From Leptodontidium sp. MPI-SDFR-AT-0119 (taxonomy: Eukaryota > Ascomycota > Leotiomycetes > Helotiales > Leptodontidiaceae), in contig JAHLEZ010000049.1 in NCBI GenBank assembly GCA_020726505.1, positions 124,001 through 188,000 on the forward strand: a stretch of 64,000 nucleotides of DNA, given 5' to 3'. How positions within the stretch are numbered: the first letter of the stretch is position 1; the number at the start of each line of letters is the position of its first letter. The position numbers were made by a program, and so were the translations under genes. Under the pieces are notes generated by a model. That model searched no databases, was not told the DNA's origin, and saw nothing but the letters and a program-made list of their open reading frames with translations. This document shows, one piece after another, positions 22,250-34,449 of the stretch.

Positions 22250-23480
22250 GTGACCGTAGCTAGTCAAGTGCTGTTTTCTCGTAGGCGATATACGCGTCGA
22301 TGATATACTACTGTAAGAGGCGGCCGGCGTAGAAGAGCGGGGAGAAGGCCTCACGAACGTAAAGGTAATACTAGTAAAAGGCCCGTTGTTCAAGCCGCGT
22401 CCGTTAACGGGTCCCGTTCCGGTCTCGTAATTGTAAACCGTAGTATTAGCTAGGGTCGCCGTACGGGAAGAGTAGGACGTAGTATAGGGGCATATACGTA
22501 GCGTGTATAACGTCGACTATATGTATTTGCGGACGCTCGCGGCTCCCTTCACGGATCGTAAGAACTAAGTCGCGGCGGCTTATATCCGTATACTCGTCCA
22601 GAATAATTACCGTGACTTCGTTACTAGTCGGGAGGTTCTCACGACGACGATCTACGCTTGACTTTATAATTAAGCGTATTTGCGGGTTGAGTAAGATCTA
22701 GAAATTAGTTTATTAGTTCGTAAGACGCTCGCGGGCCGTCTTATAAACTATAATAAACGGGTTATAGTCCGTAAGCGTGTCTGTAAGCCGTAAAAGGACC
22801 GTACGGTCCAAGTGAGGGAAGTTAGTCGCTCGTACGTTTATTATAAAGAGCGGGTCGTAGAAGAAGAGTTATGCGAAGGAGGGTTTCTCGTGCGAAGTTA
22901 GCCGTAGCGGGCCTTAGAAGTGAAAGAGCTCGCTATAAATCTGGAAGCACTAGACGCCACGTGAGAAGTCGATCCGTGTATCCTTCTTATAACTAATTGA
23001 CGTGAAGGCAAAAGCATAGTTATATGCCCGGATATTCGTCCGAAAGTCTCGGTAGAGCGGATTATCGCCTGTAAAGAGATATTTAAGGTATAGCGGAGGC
23101 TCTTAGATCCGGGGAAGCACGACGTCGCCCTTTTTATAACAGACCTCGAAGGGACCGTCTGTAGGAGAGAAGTGAAGGGCCCCGCAAGCCGTACAGCGGC
23201 CTGTAAGTGGAGTAAGAGTATAAGGGGGAGCTAGTCGAAAGCGTGAGAGGAAATTAAGAGGCCGTATATTAGGGGGGTCGGTAGAAGGGTTCTTAAAGAC
23301 GTTAATTGGGACTGTAACGAACAGTTGACGGGTCTATCGCGGGCGCTGCGGAGCTAGTTCATCCGCAGAGACGTCTGTAAGGGGCCGTTGACGGCGCCGT
23401 AAAGTAGGGAGAGTATTCGGGTCGAGTTCTTGTAAAGTAGGGCGCTACTGGGCGCGTCTAGTAGCCGACCGGTCTTATTA
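22250..23480 (-). pseudogene. Helitron RepHel remnant 1, N-terminal part
   Basis: Minus-strand reading in order: CTACGALHF (about 23210), FEVCYKKGDVVL, AFTSISYKKDTRIDFSR (about 22985), LFFYDPLY (about 22865), NPFIIVYKTARERL (about 22735), RRRENLPTSNEVTVII (about 22650) and HATYMPLYYVLLFPYGDP (about 22480). This is the order of the Helitron_like_N region of fungal Helitrons. Stops are mainly TAA/TAG. The sequence breaks off near 22250, before the HUH nuclease and PIF1 helicase, so this copy is truncated. Full-length proteins are about 1,400 aa or more. Confidence 0.88.
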
Positions 23481-23929
23481 ATTAGTTAGTTAAGCCGGGA
23501 AAACAGGAAAAATAGGAAAATATAGACTCGATAACTATTATAGCTCTTATATTACTTAGCGCTTACCCGTAGATAATTAAACGTAGGTCGGTTTTGTTTA
23601 TAGCACGTACAAAAGCGAGGAGGGTTTATAGGGAGGAGAGAGAATAGTAAAAGACGTGACGAAACGCGACGGGACGCGATAAGTAAGCAGGTTTTTAGTG
23701 TTCCTCACGTGACTTGTATTTTTCACGGTGCACTAAGAGCTAATCGCTAGAGGTAGTCCGACCGTACTTCAATATAGTAAAGAGAAGATAGTAAAAAGAA
23801 GGGCAACGTAATACTTCCTCGGATCCGCGAGCTACCTCCTTACTTCTACTACCTCTTTACAGGCGATAATCCTCTTTATTAAGCTTTTTAAGCTAATATT
23901 CGAGCATATAATTATACTTTTACTTTTAC
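23481..23929. other. Spacer between oppositely oriented Helitron remnants
   Basis: Mixed composition with CpG-rich and AT-rich patches and no recognised frame. It should contain the 5' end of Helitron 1 (minus), but no TC terminus could be fixed by eye. Confidence 0.4.
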
Positions 23930-24831
23930 GTTAATTAGTTATAAAAAGGATACATAGATCGACTTCTCGCGTAATATTTAATGTTTTTAGATTTAAAGTA
24001 AGCTTTTTTATTTTTAAGGCCCGTTACAGCTAGTTTTTTACGAGGATCCCTTTTTTATATAGCTCTTCTTTTACGACTTACTCTTTGTAATTAATATACA
24101 AACTATTAACTTCCCTTACTTAAATTATATAGTTTTCTTATAACTTACGAATATACTTACGAATTATAACTTATTTATTACGATTTATAAAATAGCCTAT
24201 AAACGTCTTATAAGTTAGTAAACTGATTTCTAAGTCTTACTTAACTCGCAAATGCGCTTAATTATTAAGTTAAGCGCCGATCATCGTTATAAAAATCTCT
24301 TAATAAGTAACGGGGTTATAATTATTATCTTAGATAAGTATATCAACGTAAGCCACCGCGACTTAGTTCTTATAATTTATAAAGAAGGCTAAGATTACCT
24401 ATAAATTCATATAATTATATTTATTTATAAGAATAACTTTTATAAGCCCCCCGAGATTACTAGGCCTTTCGCGAATAGGCAATTTTCTTAACTTTAAACG
24501 ATACGATCTACGAACTTAACTAAACGATTTTAAATACTTTTCCCGGATAAAAATAAACGTGCTTAGTTATCGATTTAGCTAATATAAACAAAGTAAACTC
24601 GGAAATTACTAAGCTATTTTTAAAAGTCTTATAAAATATTTCTTAAGCCTATTACTCTTATAATTATAACTTAAAGTCGGCTCTTACGGAACCTTTGTCC
24701 ACAAGAAGGCCTTTGTAACGGGTTACGGATATTAATTTATAGCCTAAGGAGGTTTATAGTTTAAGTTTAATTACTTAGCGGCGACTTTAATAGCCAGTTA
24801 TAAACGATTTTATAAATCAAGCTTTAATTTA

Positions 24832-24993
24832 TGTCGTACAGGCACGGGCCTACGGCACCATGGCTCTGCTGAGTCAGCAGCCCCTATTCGTGTATATAAT
24901 TAGTTACTCCCTACGAGCCTCCTTTTACAGAATTCAGACGACTTGATTACTACTTTAAAAGTACCTTACTTTATGCTCTACTTCTGCACTATA
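24832..24993 (+). repeat. 5' LTR of the 1.76-kb gag-only element
   Basis: 162 bp; pairs with 26429-26590, differing mainly by transitions. It is preceded by ATTTA. Confidence 0.9.
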
Positions 24994-25293
24994 GTTATGA
25001 GCCCCACGCTTCGCGCAAGCTGTTAATTCAATTAAGTGAGCCTCTAAAGGGAGAGGTGCCTCTTTAAAGAGTGGTGTGTTAATCTCCCCTACCCAGAAAA
25101 CTCAATAGGACTCTTATAATAACACCTTTTAAAGCCTTAATACGACTGAGCCTACCTCTCCTTAACGCACCTTAATAAATCTCCGGCTACTCTCACTATA
25201 ACCTCCAATACCTTCACTAGCGCCACATTAATTTAATTCTCTACTAACAAACACTCCTTTCCTTTATAGCTAGCTAAGCTTAAAGCTTAAGCT

Positions 25294-25980
25294 ATGACCG
25301 TAGGCGCGTGGAGCTAAGTCGACCCCGATAGACCAGATACTCCGTATACGGCATTAGTTGAGCTAAAGCTCCCTATGTCGATTGACGAGCTAATTAAGGT
25401 GGAAAATAAGGTGCGGAGATAAGATTTGGAGAACTGGGCAGCGGACGTATTAGAGCAAAAGGGGCCTCGGCTAATATAAACGGTTGCTCGATTTGCGGAC
25501 GTAAAGGAAAAACATACTTACTAATTACGCGAATATTAGGTTTAATACTCTCGCTGGAGCACCTCAAATTCACGGTACTAGGCCTTGTGGACGTGGGTAT
25601 GCTAAACGGTCCCTCTTATAATGCGAGAGCCACTTCAAGAGCGACTGATTCTTAGCGGCAAGCTCTCGTTATAAAACCTTATACTAGATACTGCCTCTAC
25701 GACTCTAACTACTCCACAACCGTGCCCTTGCCTAGAGGCCGGCGAACGACCCCACCGTTAGCCCCCTGCGGTGTGCGTAAAAGTAAAGCTAGCTCTTATA
25801 GGCAAGAGCCCGTCTTGCCCCTTAATAAAGCTCTCTAACGCTTAAACAGTTGCTCTTAAATAACGGCTCAAATTACTTAAGTTTACTAAACTTTATAAGA
25901 AGCTTTAAAAGAAGGGCTAACTAGCCGCTAAGAGCGTAACTTTAGATGTGAAGTACCCCGGGAGTATCTCTTGTTAAGGT
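25294..25980 (+). pseudogene. Gag-like ORF of the 1.76-kb LTR element
   Basis: Starts MTVGAWS and continues PYTALVELKLPMSIDEL, KEKHTYQLREY, then ALWTWVC-TVPLIMREPLQERL and LSGKLSL. The last segment lines up with WEWVNQSVPHILLEPYKEQL of the gag ORF at 42750-43956. A C-P-C motif follows at about 25725. It is about half the length of the related gag, with in-frame TAA/TAG, so it is deleted as well as mutated. No protease, RT or integrase is present. Gag would form particles; this one cannot. Confidence 0.65.
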
Positions 25981-26049
25981 AAGGTTATATAGAATCCTAG
26001 GGAGCTACGTCTTTAACGACTTAAAACCTTATAGTGTTAAAAGGCTGCC

Positions 26050-26225
26050 TTAAAGGCAGTAGATTACTTATTACTACTAGACTAGCGCTGACGAGGTAGC
26101 TTCCCCTCAGGCTACAAAGTAACGAGGTAGTAGACTACTTACTACTACTAGACTAGTGCTAACGGGGTCACTCCCTTTTAGGCTATATAGTAACTATTGA
26201 CGCTAAGAGAGTCGCTTTCTTCTCA
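26050..26225. repeat. Tandem repeat of about 72 bp, two to three units
   Basis: The phrase GTAGACTACTTACTACTACT and its neighbours (TAGACTAG, GCTAACGGGGT, TTAGGCTA) recur at about 26060, 26130 and, partly, 26195. It lies in the 3' non-coding part of the gag-only element; the related element at 42409-56802 also has a tandem repeat of about 80 bp at the same position. Confidence 0.6.
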
Positions 26226-26428
26226 GGTCACACTAATACACTCTTTTAGCCTACTTCTTGGCCTATATACACTCTTTTGACCCTCTGGCGCTGTGGCTAG
26301 CCTTTGGGGGGTACGCACAATATGTAACTACTCCTTTGTTGAGCCTTATTAGCTCTCCTTTTATATACTAGCTTTCCTAACTCTCTCTCTTCTTCTTGTA
26401 TTTGGACGCTGCTCGCAACTAGGGGGTA

Positions 26429-26590
26429 TATCATACAGGCACGGGCCTACGGCACTATGGCTTTGCTGAGTCAGCAGCCCCTATTCGTATATATAGTTAG
26501 TTACTCCCTACGAGCCTCCTTTTACAGAATTTAAACGACTTGATTACTACTTTGAAAGCACCTTACTTTATACTTTACTTCTGTACTATA
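26429..26590 (+). repeat. 3' LTR of the 1.76-kb gag-only element
   Basis: 162 bp, preceded by a polypurine tract (CTAGGGGGT) and followed by ATTTA, the second copy of the target duplication. Confidence 0.9.
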
Positions 26591-26760
26591 ATTTATAAAT
26601 TACAATTATCCTCTACCTTCTCTTATAAGTAGTTCTTACTTATATTATCCTTTATAATAATTATTAATAAGTCGTAAGGCCAGTCGTTTAAAATAAATAA
26701 AGTAGATTTACGATCTCTAGTCTTTTTTTACGATTAGTTTTAATATTTAATATAATATAC

Positions 26761-27199
26761 TTAAAAATATTATAAGATCTAAATTAGTTTTTAATTTATT
26801 TACAAGTTATTTATAAATTACTTTTTCTTTATTTTATTTGTAATTATTTGTAATTATTCATAAGTGTCTGTAAATCCTTTCTTTTTATCTCAAATCTTAC
26901 GCCAGAGAGCGACAACAAGCTATTTAAAACTCGTCTATCTTATATTACAGTAAATGTAGATATTATTATTAAAATACGGCTCTCTTATTAGCTACGGCCA
27001 GGGGATTCGTGGCTTTTGATTAGCCGCAGCGCTTGCTCGTCGCCCTAGCAGGAACACTAGAATCTTCGGCTTTTTATCTAGTAGTACCCGCGAGTAGCCG
27101 CCACGTGCTTTTAATACACTAAAACGCGTCTTGCGGTCCGTACTAACTAATAGATATCTTTTAACACGTTCGTATTACGTTTATTAGCTATATTATATT
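26761..27199. other. AT-rich spacer and 5' region of Helitron 3
   Basis: An AT-rich stretch and then a GC-richer patch at about 26990-27130 immediately before the Helitron 3 frame. The 5' TC terminus could not be fixed by eye. Confidence 0.4.
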
Positions 27200-30100
27200 A
27201 GTTATAATAGATTCTTCTCCTCTGAAGTAGTATAAGGCCTATGAGTCCTATCGCCTAGCTAGCGATTTTACTCGTAATCGTGTTAAGAAAGCTTACGACG
27301 ATTATAACCGCTATCGGGTATATTCGTAACTCGCGTTTTAAGGCACTTATTAACTAATATAGCCAACTACAGCTTTTTTACGATAACCTTTAAGTTAAAT
27401 CGACTCGAATACTTCTCAATAGACCCGTAGCGCGTCAGTTACACGTATTGCGGATAATCCTCGATCTGCAAAACATCGCCGGCGGACGAATACTCAAATT
27501 GCAGCCAATAAAGCAAATGCTCCTTCTCTTACACCTCGCCGACCTATTAATAAACTTCCGAATGTACTAGCTACGCTAGCACTTGTTTTCGGCTTTAGAT
27601 TTCAGTTCGTATATGTGTTTATTAACTAATATATTATCGGATAAATAAGGCATAAGTGTATATATTGCATAGTACGCTATTGAATTAAGGAAGTAAGGGC
27701 GGATAAAGACTTTAAGTTATATTGTAAAAAAGGGGATGTTATATTAGAATATTTACAGCCGCCACTTGCTTTATTATAAGGCTTAATAAGGGGTACGGAC
27801 TTACGAAGCGTGTATTTTTAGAAGTATATTCGCAATTATAACTCGGCATTAGCATTTACGTTTGTAAATGCTATTAAGGATAACCGTGTGGACTTATAAC
27901 GTGGAATTTAATCGTTTTTGGTTTACGAAGAGCTTTATTACTTATAAGGGCCTCTGATTTCACGTGTAAAGGAACTACTGTAATTTATATAACTGTTCTT
28001 TTACGATCCGGATTATACGGCCGATTTACGGGGGAATTGTAATTCGCAATTAGACTAAACGATTTTACGTGACCTTTATTAAATAATTATAAAAATTAAC
28101 TCTTTTATTTAAATTTATAAAATGGCTCAGGAACGTTTACGGACTTAAGAAGGCGATTTCGAATAGTAATTAATTTATAAATAAAATTAATAGTTTAAAT
28201 AAAAGTTAATCGTTGTTAAGAGAACTTGTTATAAACGAGCTTATAAGTATTATACTTAATAAGTATAACGATACTTCTTAGCGAGATATAATTCTTACGG
28301 TCCACGAATCGGGGAAAATAATCCGCAACTTTATTATATTCTCGTAATAAACGCTATATACATGCCTTTATATTATGTTCTTTTATTTCCTTATAATAAA
28401 TATAATTAAAGTTAATCTTTATAACTTACGAATCGTTGATACTTTCGTTAATAATTACAATTAAGTTAATAACCGTTTTATAAGTTTCGGCTTTACGAGC
28501 GTAAGCGAAAGGACTTTATTATCTTTTACGAAAATCGTTTGTTTTAATAGTATATAATTAACGCGTATATAGCTTATGAAACTATTTATTTAGATTAATT
28601 ACGAGTGTATTAAGATAATATTTATACGAACGTCTATAACGGGATTGCGAATTACTTAATTTTTACGAATGACCTAAAAGGCCGCGATATTAGCTATTGA
28701 ACTATGCTTTCGTCTTCTTTTATAAGTAATAATCGCTTTATATAATAACTATTTTAAGACTTTATAGTAATTATTTAATATTTCGGAAAGCTTACCTTTT
28801 TTCTAACTCTTACGATTAACCTGCAATAGTCGGAAATCGTCGACGAGCTGAAACCTAATTAGTAACCGAACGATAAGCCTAATCTAATTATACGCGTATT
28901 TCGATTAAAGGTTAAATAACTACTAGCGAACGTTCGTAACGAACTTTTTAGTAAGTACGTAGCTTACGTATATATAATTAAATATTAAAAGCGTAGTTTG
29001 CCTTATATATACTTATTAATCTTTATAAACTCTTCGAAAGATTATTTAATACCCGAGATAGTTAATAAAATTATATATATAAAGCTCCCGGATAAGATTA
29101 CGAATCCTACGAGTTAGTTACGGGAATTAGTTATTAAGAATATAATTCACGGTCCTTATAGGCAAGATTTTCTGGATCCTTTATATATAACTCATAAATA
29201 CCTAAGTAACTTGTTATAATATTAAAAGCGATTTCCAAAGGCCTTTTTAAATTATACTAAGATTAATAAGAACAAATACTTAAAATACCACTATCGAAAT
29301 AATAAACGAACGTTTATGATCCGTAAGAATAGTCGTGATATTATAATAAATAACCGCTAGGTTATTTCGTATAACCCGTATTTATTAACGAAGTACTAAT
29401 CTTATATTAACTTAAAGATTTACAAGTTAGTTTAAGTCGTAAAATATATTAATAAGTACGTTTATAAAGGTAAAAATCGTATTACTTTTATAGTCTTAAA
29501 TTCCGAAGACGAGATTACTCGTTATATATAAGTGTAATACGTAAGTCTTCTAAAAGTAATTTAACGGCTTTTTAAGTTTAATACTTACGAAGAATAATTA
29601 CTTGTAACACATTTTATAGTTTATTTAAAAGGCTAATAAATAGTTTACTTTAAACTAAATCTTATAGCCGAAGAGATAATCAAAAAGTTAAAATCGTCTT
29701 GCTCTACGCTTATAGGCTATTTTGCGTATAATACGAAATATACGGAAGAGACTTAGTACTTATATTCTGAATTTTCGGCTCACTTTGTGTAAAATAAGAG
29801 TACTTGTAAATAAACCCAGAGGAAAAGAGGGATCGTAATCGACCGGATATATCACTACAGTCTTATTTCAGGTAACCGGTTTTATTTACGGTTACTTTTT
29901 ACGATCGTCCGCGAAGTTAAGTCTTTTAAAGAACTCTTTAATTTTAATAGAATTATATATAAGATATATAAGGGAGCCTATATTACACGTAGTTTAATTA
30001 AAGATAATAAGAAATAGTATTATTGCCTTAACAAGGCAATTTTATTTATATTTATAAGTAGTTTACGAACGTTGTTTTTAATTAAATTGCGTTAATAGGA

Positions 30101-31690
30101 GATTACGGATCCGCAAGTAATTTAAGAAAAGTATAAGTAATACTTTTGCGACGATTTCCCTCTTAGGCTTAGAGATATATTAAGGTTTCCTTTATGTCTC
30201 ATTAATCTATATTACAATTACGGCCTTTTTTTATTAATATACAAACTTACGAATTAATAATAAACACTTACAAATCACGGGCTAACCGCAAATACGTGGA
30301 ATTAGACCCGTATAAATAAGTAATAGTTTCGAAGAAGTAAAGTTAAAGACTTTATAACCCGCGCTTAAGTTATAATTTAATAATTTAACTTAAATTAATA
30401 AGCTACGTTTACGAAAATCACTTCGGTTATTTCTATAGATTCGCAAATTGCCCATTTTTATATATAAGGCTAAGGGGAGTCCGGAACAACGTTTTTATAT
30501 AAGACTTTATATTATTACTACTGTGGCCAAGGGAAAATTGTACTTTACGTAGCGTCTATAAGTATTACGGCCTTATTACTCCCTAATAAGTACATTTCTT
30601 ACTCTTAATTTAAAATTCCGATTAACCTTTACGAATAGTCCGTAAGTAGTATTAGTAAGCAAAATAAGCTTACGAATTTACTTAAAATCATCGATTTAAT
30701 TATATAAGACGAGGTGTTAATACAACATAAGTATTACTTTAAGGTAATCCACCGCCTATTAGTTAATTTGTGAGGCACTAAAAACCGGATTTTATTTAGC
30801 AAAGTACTCGTAATCCTTAAAGGCGACTTTATATAAATCTTACTTATTATGCCAAATAGTTCATAAGCTAATATTATTAGTGCTTACTTATAACAGTCGT
30901 TTATTTGGCCACGGTTAAAGAAAGTATTTTTACGGATTAATATACGTGTTTAAGAAGGAGTTTACAATCTGTAATTTATTAATTAGGTTAGTAATATGTC
31001 TTATAATCCTACCTAAGAGTATATAATTAAGATTCTAGATTACGTTTACTAACTAGTTAAAGTTATAAGTTTAATTAATCACGTTTACTCGCTAAATTTT
31101 CTTACATAAGCCGTAACTTAGCTAAGACTTTTTACGAGCTAGTGTCTCTTATTAACGTTAAATACTATAGTTACAAAACTTAATAAACAAATCCTCGAAC
31201 GCCTTTTAAGTGTAATACAAACTTATTTATTTATAAATACTTATATTACAGAAAAAGGGGCTAAAAATCTAATTTATACGTATTTAGTAAAGCTTTTAAA
31301 AAATATTAACGTCGCTTCTTTACTACCTTTATAACTTTTCTTAAAACTTAATATACTAATTTTACTTTTACGAAACTTAAATCAATTAAAAGAGCTATAT
31401 AACAATTCGCGAATAATAGTTACGGCTTTACGGTAATATTATTTAGAAGTTCGATTACTTAGAGAAGACTTTAATAAATAATTACAGGTGATTCCACGAA
31501 TTACTTTAAAAGGAAATAATAAATAATTAAATATTAAGTTAACTCGTAAATAATTTCCGATCCGTTTATATTTTATAATAACGATTAATAAGTCGCAAGG
31601 GCAGTCGTTTTATATAATTAGCTTAGATTTACGAATACTTATTTTCACTTATAGTTAATTATATATTGGGATTTTATAAATATCGTTCGT
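27200..31690 (+). pseudogene. Helitron RepHel (Rep + PIF1 helicase), near full length
   Basis: Motifs run in order on plus. KAYDDYNRYR (about 27290); CIYCIV (about 27665); KKGDVILEYL; YNSALAFTFVNAIKDNR (about 27840); LFFYDPDY (about 28000); INAIYMPLYYVLLFPY (28345-28395). The HUH nuclease site reads LPYIYLLIF (29004-29012 is Y-I-Y, where Helitrons have H-M-H). The two-Tyr motif KYINKYVYKG is at 29442-29468. The PIF1 Walker A region reads GQGESGTTFLYKTL (30468-30510; Thr where Lys is expected), then GKIVLYVASISITALLLP, and the C-terminal INKSQGQSF is at 31584-31610. About 1,450 codons with many TAA/TAG. Rep nicks DNA and helicase drives rolling-circle transposition; both are disabled here. Confidence 0.9.
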
Positions 31691-33130
31691 AGCAAATTTA
31701 GGGATTCTTTTACTAGTAGAAAATAAGGGGAATACGCTAAATATTATATTTTTAAAAGTATTAATAAATATTCGTTAACTTTATATTATTTACAATTATT
31801 TTACGAGTTATATTATTATCTGAAAATTATAAAGTAAGTCCGAAAATTGTAATAGTAAACTAGTTTTTATTTTAAAGTAAAAATACACTCTCGTAAGGAA
31901 CCCTTAATAGGATTTACAACTTAAGACTTCCCACCTGGCGAGGGGTCTTTAGAACGAAATAATCCGTCCCCTTTTCTTTCTTTAGTACCTTCGCCTCCTC
32001 TTTATAAAAAGCCGTTAGCTTTTCATAAAGCTTAACGAAACGGCGTACTCTCTAAAAGGGAGTGTAACGGCGGCGGGCGGCAAGGGCGGCAAGGTAAGCG
32101 GTAAGGGCTATTTATAAGTTAATTACGATCTGAAAGTGATTAAGAAGTTTAAGAATTAATTACTTATTATTACGACGACGCTTTATTAAAGGAGCGACCT
32201 TTAAATTATTACGACGACAAGAGCGACCCGCCGAAGCAAAAGGACTAGTAGCAGTAGTGGTAGTAGCAGAGGTAAAGGCAGCGGCAGCGGCGGCGGGGGG
32301 GGGGCAAGACTAGTAACCTGGCTTACGAATCCGGAAATGTTAGTTACGATCCGAAATAAGCTAAAAAAGGTAATATAACTTACGAAGAAAGCAGCGAGTA
32401 CTTTTACTATTATAATAATAGTTGTTACACGACTAACTTAAGAACTAAGGGTTTTAAATATATTACGTTTAAACGCCCGCACCTTTTTAGTAATACTTAT
32501 AACCTAGAAGCACAACTTACTTAACTACGAATCCGTTAATATATTTACAAGCTCATATTTATTTATAATAAATAAGAAGAAGTTAGTATTTAATTTAAAA
32601 AAGGGAAAACTTACTAATTTAAATAAGTTACGCCTTTAAATTAAAGAAGCGGCTACTAAAAAAGGTGCGGCCTAAACGTAATACGAAAGCACGCATAATA
32701 ATTAACTTATATAAAGAAAGTATAACGCGGGTAAGGTTAAATAAAAGGGGGGGGCTTACGTATACTAGTTAGCTTCTTTATAAACCGTAAATCAAAAGTA
32801 AAACTTACTAAGGAAAAAATTAAGAAGAGGGGGCTAAGGCTAAAGTAAGAGTAAAAGCAAGAGCTAGGGCAGTTAGCATAATAACGCAAAACTCAGTTTT
32901 AAAACGTATTTTACAGTCCGTTAGTTACCTGTATAAATCGAAAACAAGTCCGTAAATCGAAACTTACTTGATTATATTATTACTAAAGAGAGGAAACCTT
33001 ACGAGGGGGAATAAGGACTTACTTATATATACGTAACTTATTATATATTATATATTAAGTTAACTTTATAAATATTATTTACTTAATATTATTATTATTT
33101 GCTATTATTATAAACCGTAACTAACCGCTG
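31691..33130. other. Region after the Helitron helicase, low-complexity G/purine blocks
   Basis: About 1.4 kb without a recognised gene. It has purine-rich, triplet-like blocks at about 32040-32110 and 32225-32310 (GGC/AGC/GTA-type triplets ending in a run of G) and again at 32815-32880, which could once have encoded Ser/Gly/Lys-rich sequence. It probably includes the Helitron 3' end. A GC-rich palindrome-prone stretch at about 33122-33180 could be a terminus, but I could not confirm a CTRR end. Confidence 0.35.
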
Positions 33131-34440
33131 CGAAGCGAAGTCCCGTGACCCCGGAGCTTGCAAAGGGCTGTCGTGGACAAGACCTCGTCTTATTATAGTA
33201 TAATAAGACCCCTCGACCTACGACACTATAATTAAGCTCTTTTCGCCTTTTAAACTTATAGAGCGATTAGATATAAGATTTCCGAGTTTCATCACGATAC
33301 TAAAAAGTTATTCTAGGCCACAGTTAAATCGCTATACGGAAATTACTAAACTACTATATATTAAGCAAGCGAGCTAGAAATGAAGGGTGTATTTATTACT
33401 ACTAAAATTTATATAAATAACTATGTATAATATATAACTAATATTTATACTAGCTCATTAAAATAATCTACTTCCTTAAACTTAGCATCTTAAGTATACA
33501 CCTTGACTCTACTAATTACCTCCCTTTGTATTATTATAACAGCAATTGTAATAATATCTTTAGTATTATTTGTCTAATAAATTAATAATATGCCTTATAT
33601 ATAAGCCCTCTCTCGATAAGTACTAAGTTTATATAAATCCTAGTGCCTAAGCTCAAGTCTCTACACCGCGAGAGCAGTCGTAAATAGGCGAGTTTGTATT
33701 ATAAAAGTCTGACCAATTAATATAGGGGCAGAACTAGAGGGGAGTTCAAAGAATAAAGGATCTCGACGAGTATTAAAAGGTACTACGCGTGAGCTCCCAC
33801 CTAAAGCGCCCTTAGGCCTACCTTTACCTTTTACTTTTATTGGATTTAAGAATAGAAAAGGTTAAGGAGTAGCTAGGGGCCTAGGAGGTATATTTAATTA
33901 AAGCCTATTATAATACTAATGAGGATGAATATTACTTAAGAGAATCACGCCACCTTCTTACTTTCTCTTGTAAATTATATAAAGGCAAGGTAAATTAAAC
34001 GCCTGTTGTGTAGTACATGTATAATCCTTCAGAGGTAGTAAATATAACTAGATGTTCACTCCCGCTAGATAATATGGCAGTTATTTATGATTATAGTCTA
34101 GGACCTATTATTCTACCTAGTACTATAATTAAAGTCCGCGAAAGAGTTATTATTATCCTTAAAGTTGCCTTGTCGAAGTTAGAAGAAAGTAATAACATTA
34201 ATTTAAAGCGATTTAACGATGGCAACTTTTCTTAGAGGGCTGCCAGCTCGAAGCGATCATTCGCTAAGTTCTAAGTTAATACTGTTAATAATAATATCGA
34301 AAATATTCGGGATAAAAGTCGCGCCACTGATTCGAAGTGTTCATTTACGAAAACTTAAGTTCGCAATATTAACGACGCTATTAAACTCATTTAGTTTACT
34401 TATTATAAGGCTTAAAAGCTTCTCTATTTAGCTAAGGTAG
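33131..34440. other. RIP-like region, unidentified
   Basis: About 1.3 kb, mostly AT-rich, with a GC-richer stretch at about 33640-33840. Two overlapping plus-strand frames (34017-34235 and 34219-34431) lack any motif and lie against the 3' end of an NLR pseudogene on the other strand, so I do not call them genes. Confidence 0.4.
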
Positions 34441-34449
34441 GGTTAAAGA

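Larger units (their letters stand above)
24832..26590 (+). mobile_element. Small gag-only LTR element, 1.76 kb
   Basis: 162-bp direct repeats (24832-24993 and 26429-26590) begin TGTCGTACAGG (TATCATACAGG in the right copy) and end ACTATA (probably ACTACA before mutation). The 5-bp duplication ATTTA is at 24827-24831 and 26591-26595. A purine-rich AACTAGGGGGT precedes the right LTR, giving plus orientation. The interior (1.44 kb) encodes only a shortened gag-like frame. It is related to the element at 42409-56802 by gag similarity, LTR start and polypurine tract. It lies inside Helitron remnant 2. Confidence 0.88.
23930..26760 (+). pseudogene. Helitron remnant 2, internally deleted
   Basis: The plus strand starts like Helitron 1 (SYKKDT-IDFSR at about 23940, then FFYDLL, YKIAYKRL, LNSQMRLIIK, LVLIIYKEG to about 24410) and then jumps to the PIF1 helicase C-terminus (ITLIIITQSRLLRNLCPQEG with a TAG at one Gln, about 24640-24720; LLSGDFNS). 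The end of the helicase, IINKSQGQSF-like, is at about 26665-26690, beyond a nested LTR element (24832-26590). The HUH nuclease and most of the helicase are missing, so it is a non-autonomous deletion derivative. Frames contain many TAA/TAG. Confidence 0.8.

Noticed and set aside
33122..33180. Possible rRNA or tRNA fragment in a short GC-rich stretch
   Set aside because: No cloverleaf or recognised rRNA core seen; more likely a Helitron end or spared sequence.
34017..34431. Two plus-strand frames of 70-72 codons
   Set aside because: No motif; next to the 3' end of an NLR on the other strand. RIP sequence often leaves chance open frames.
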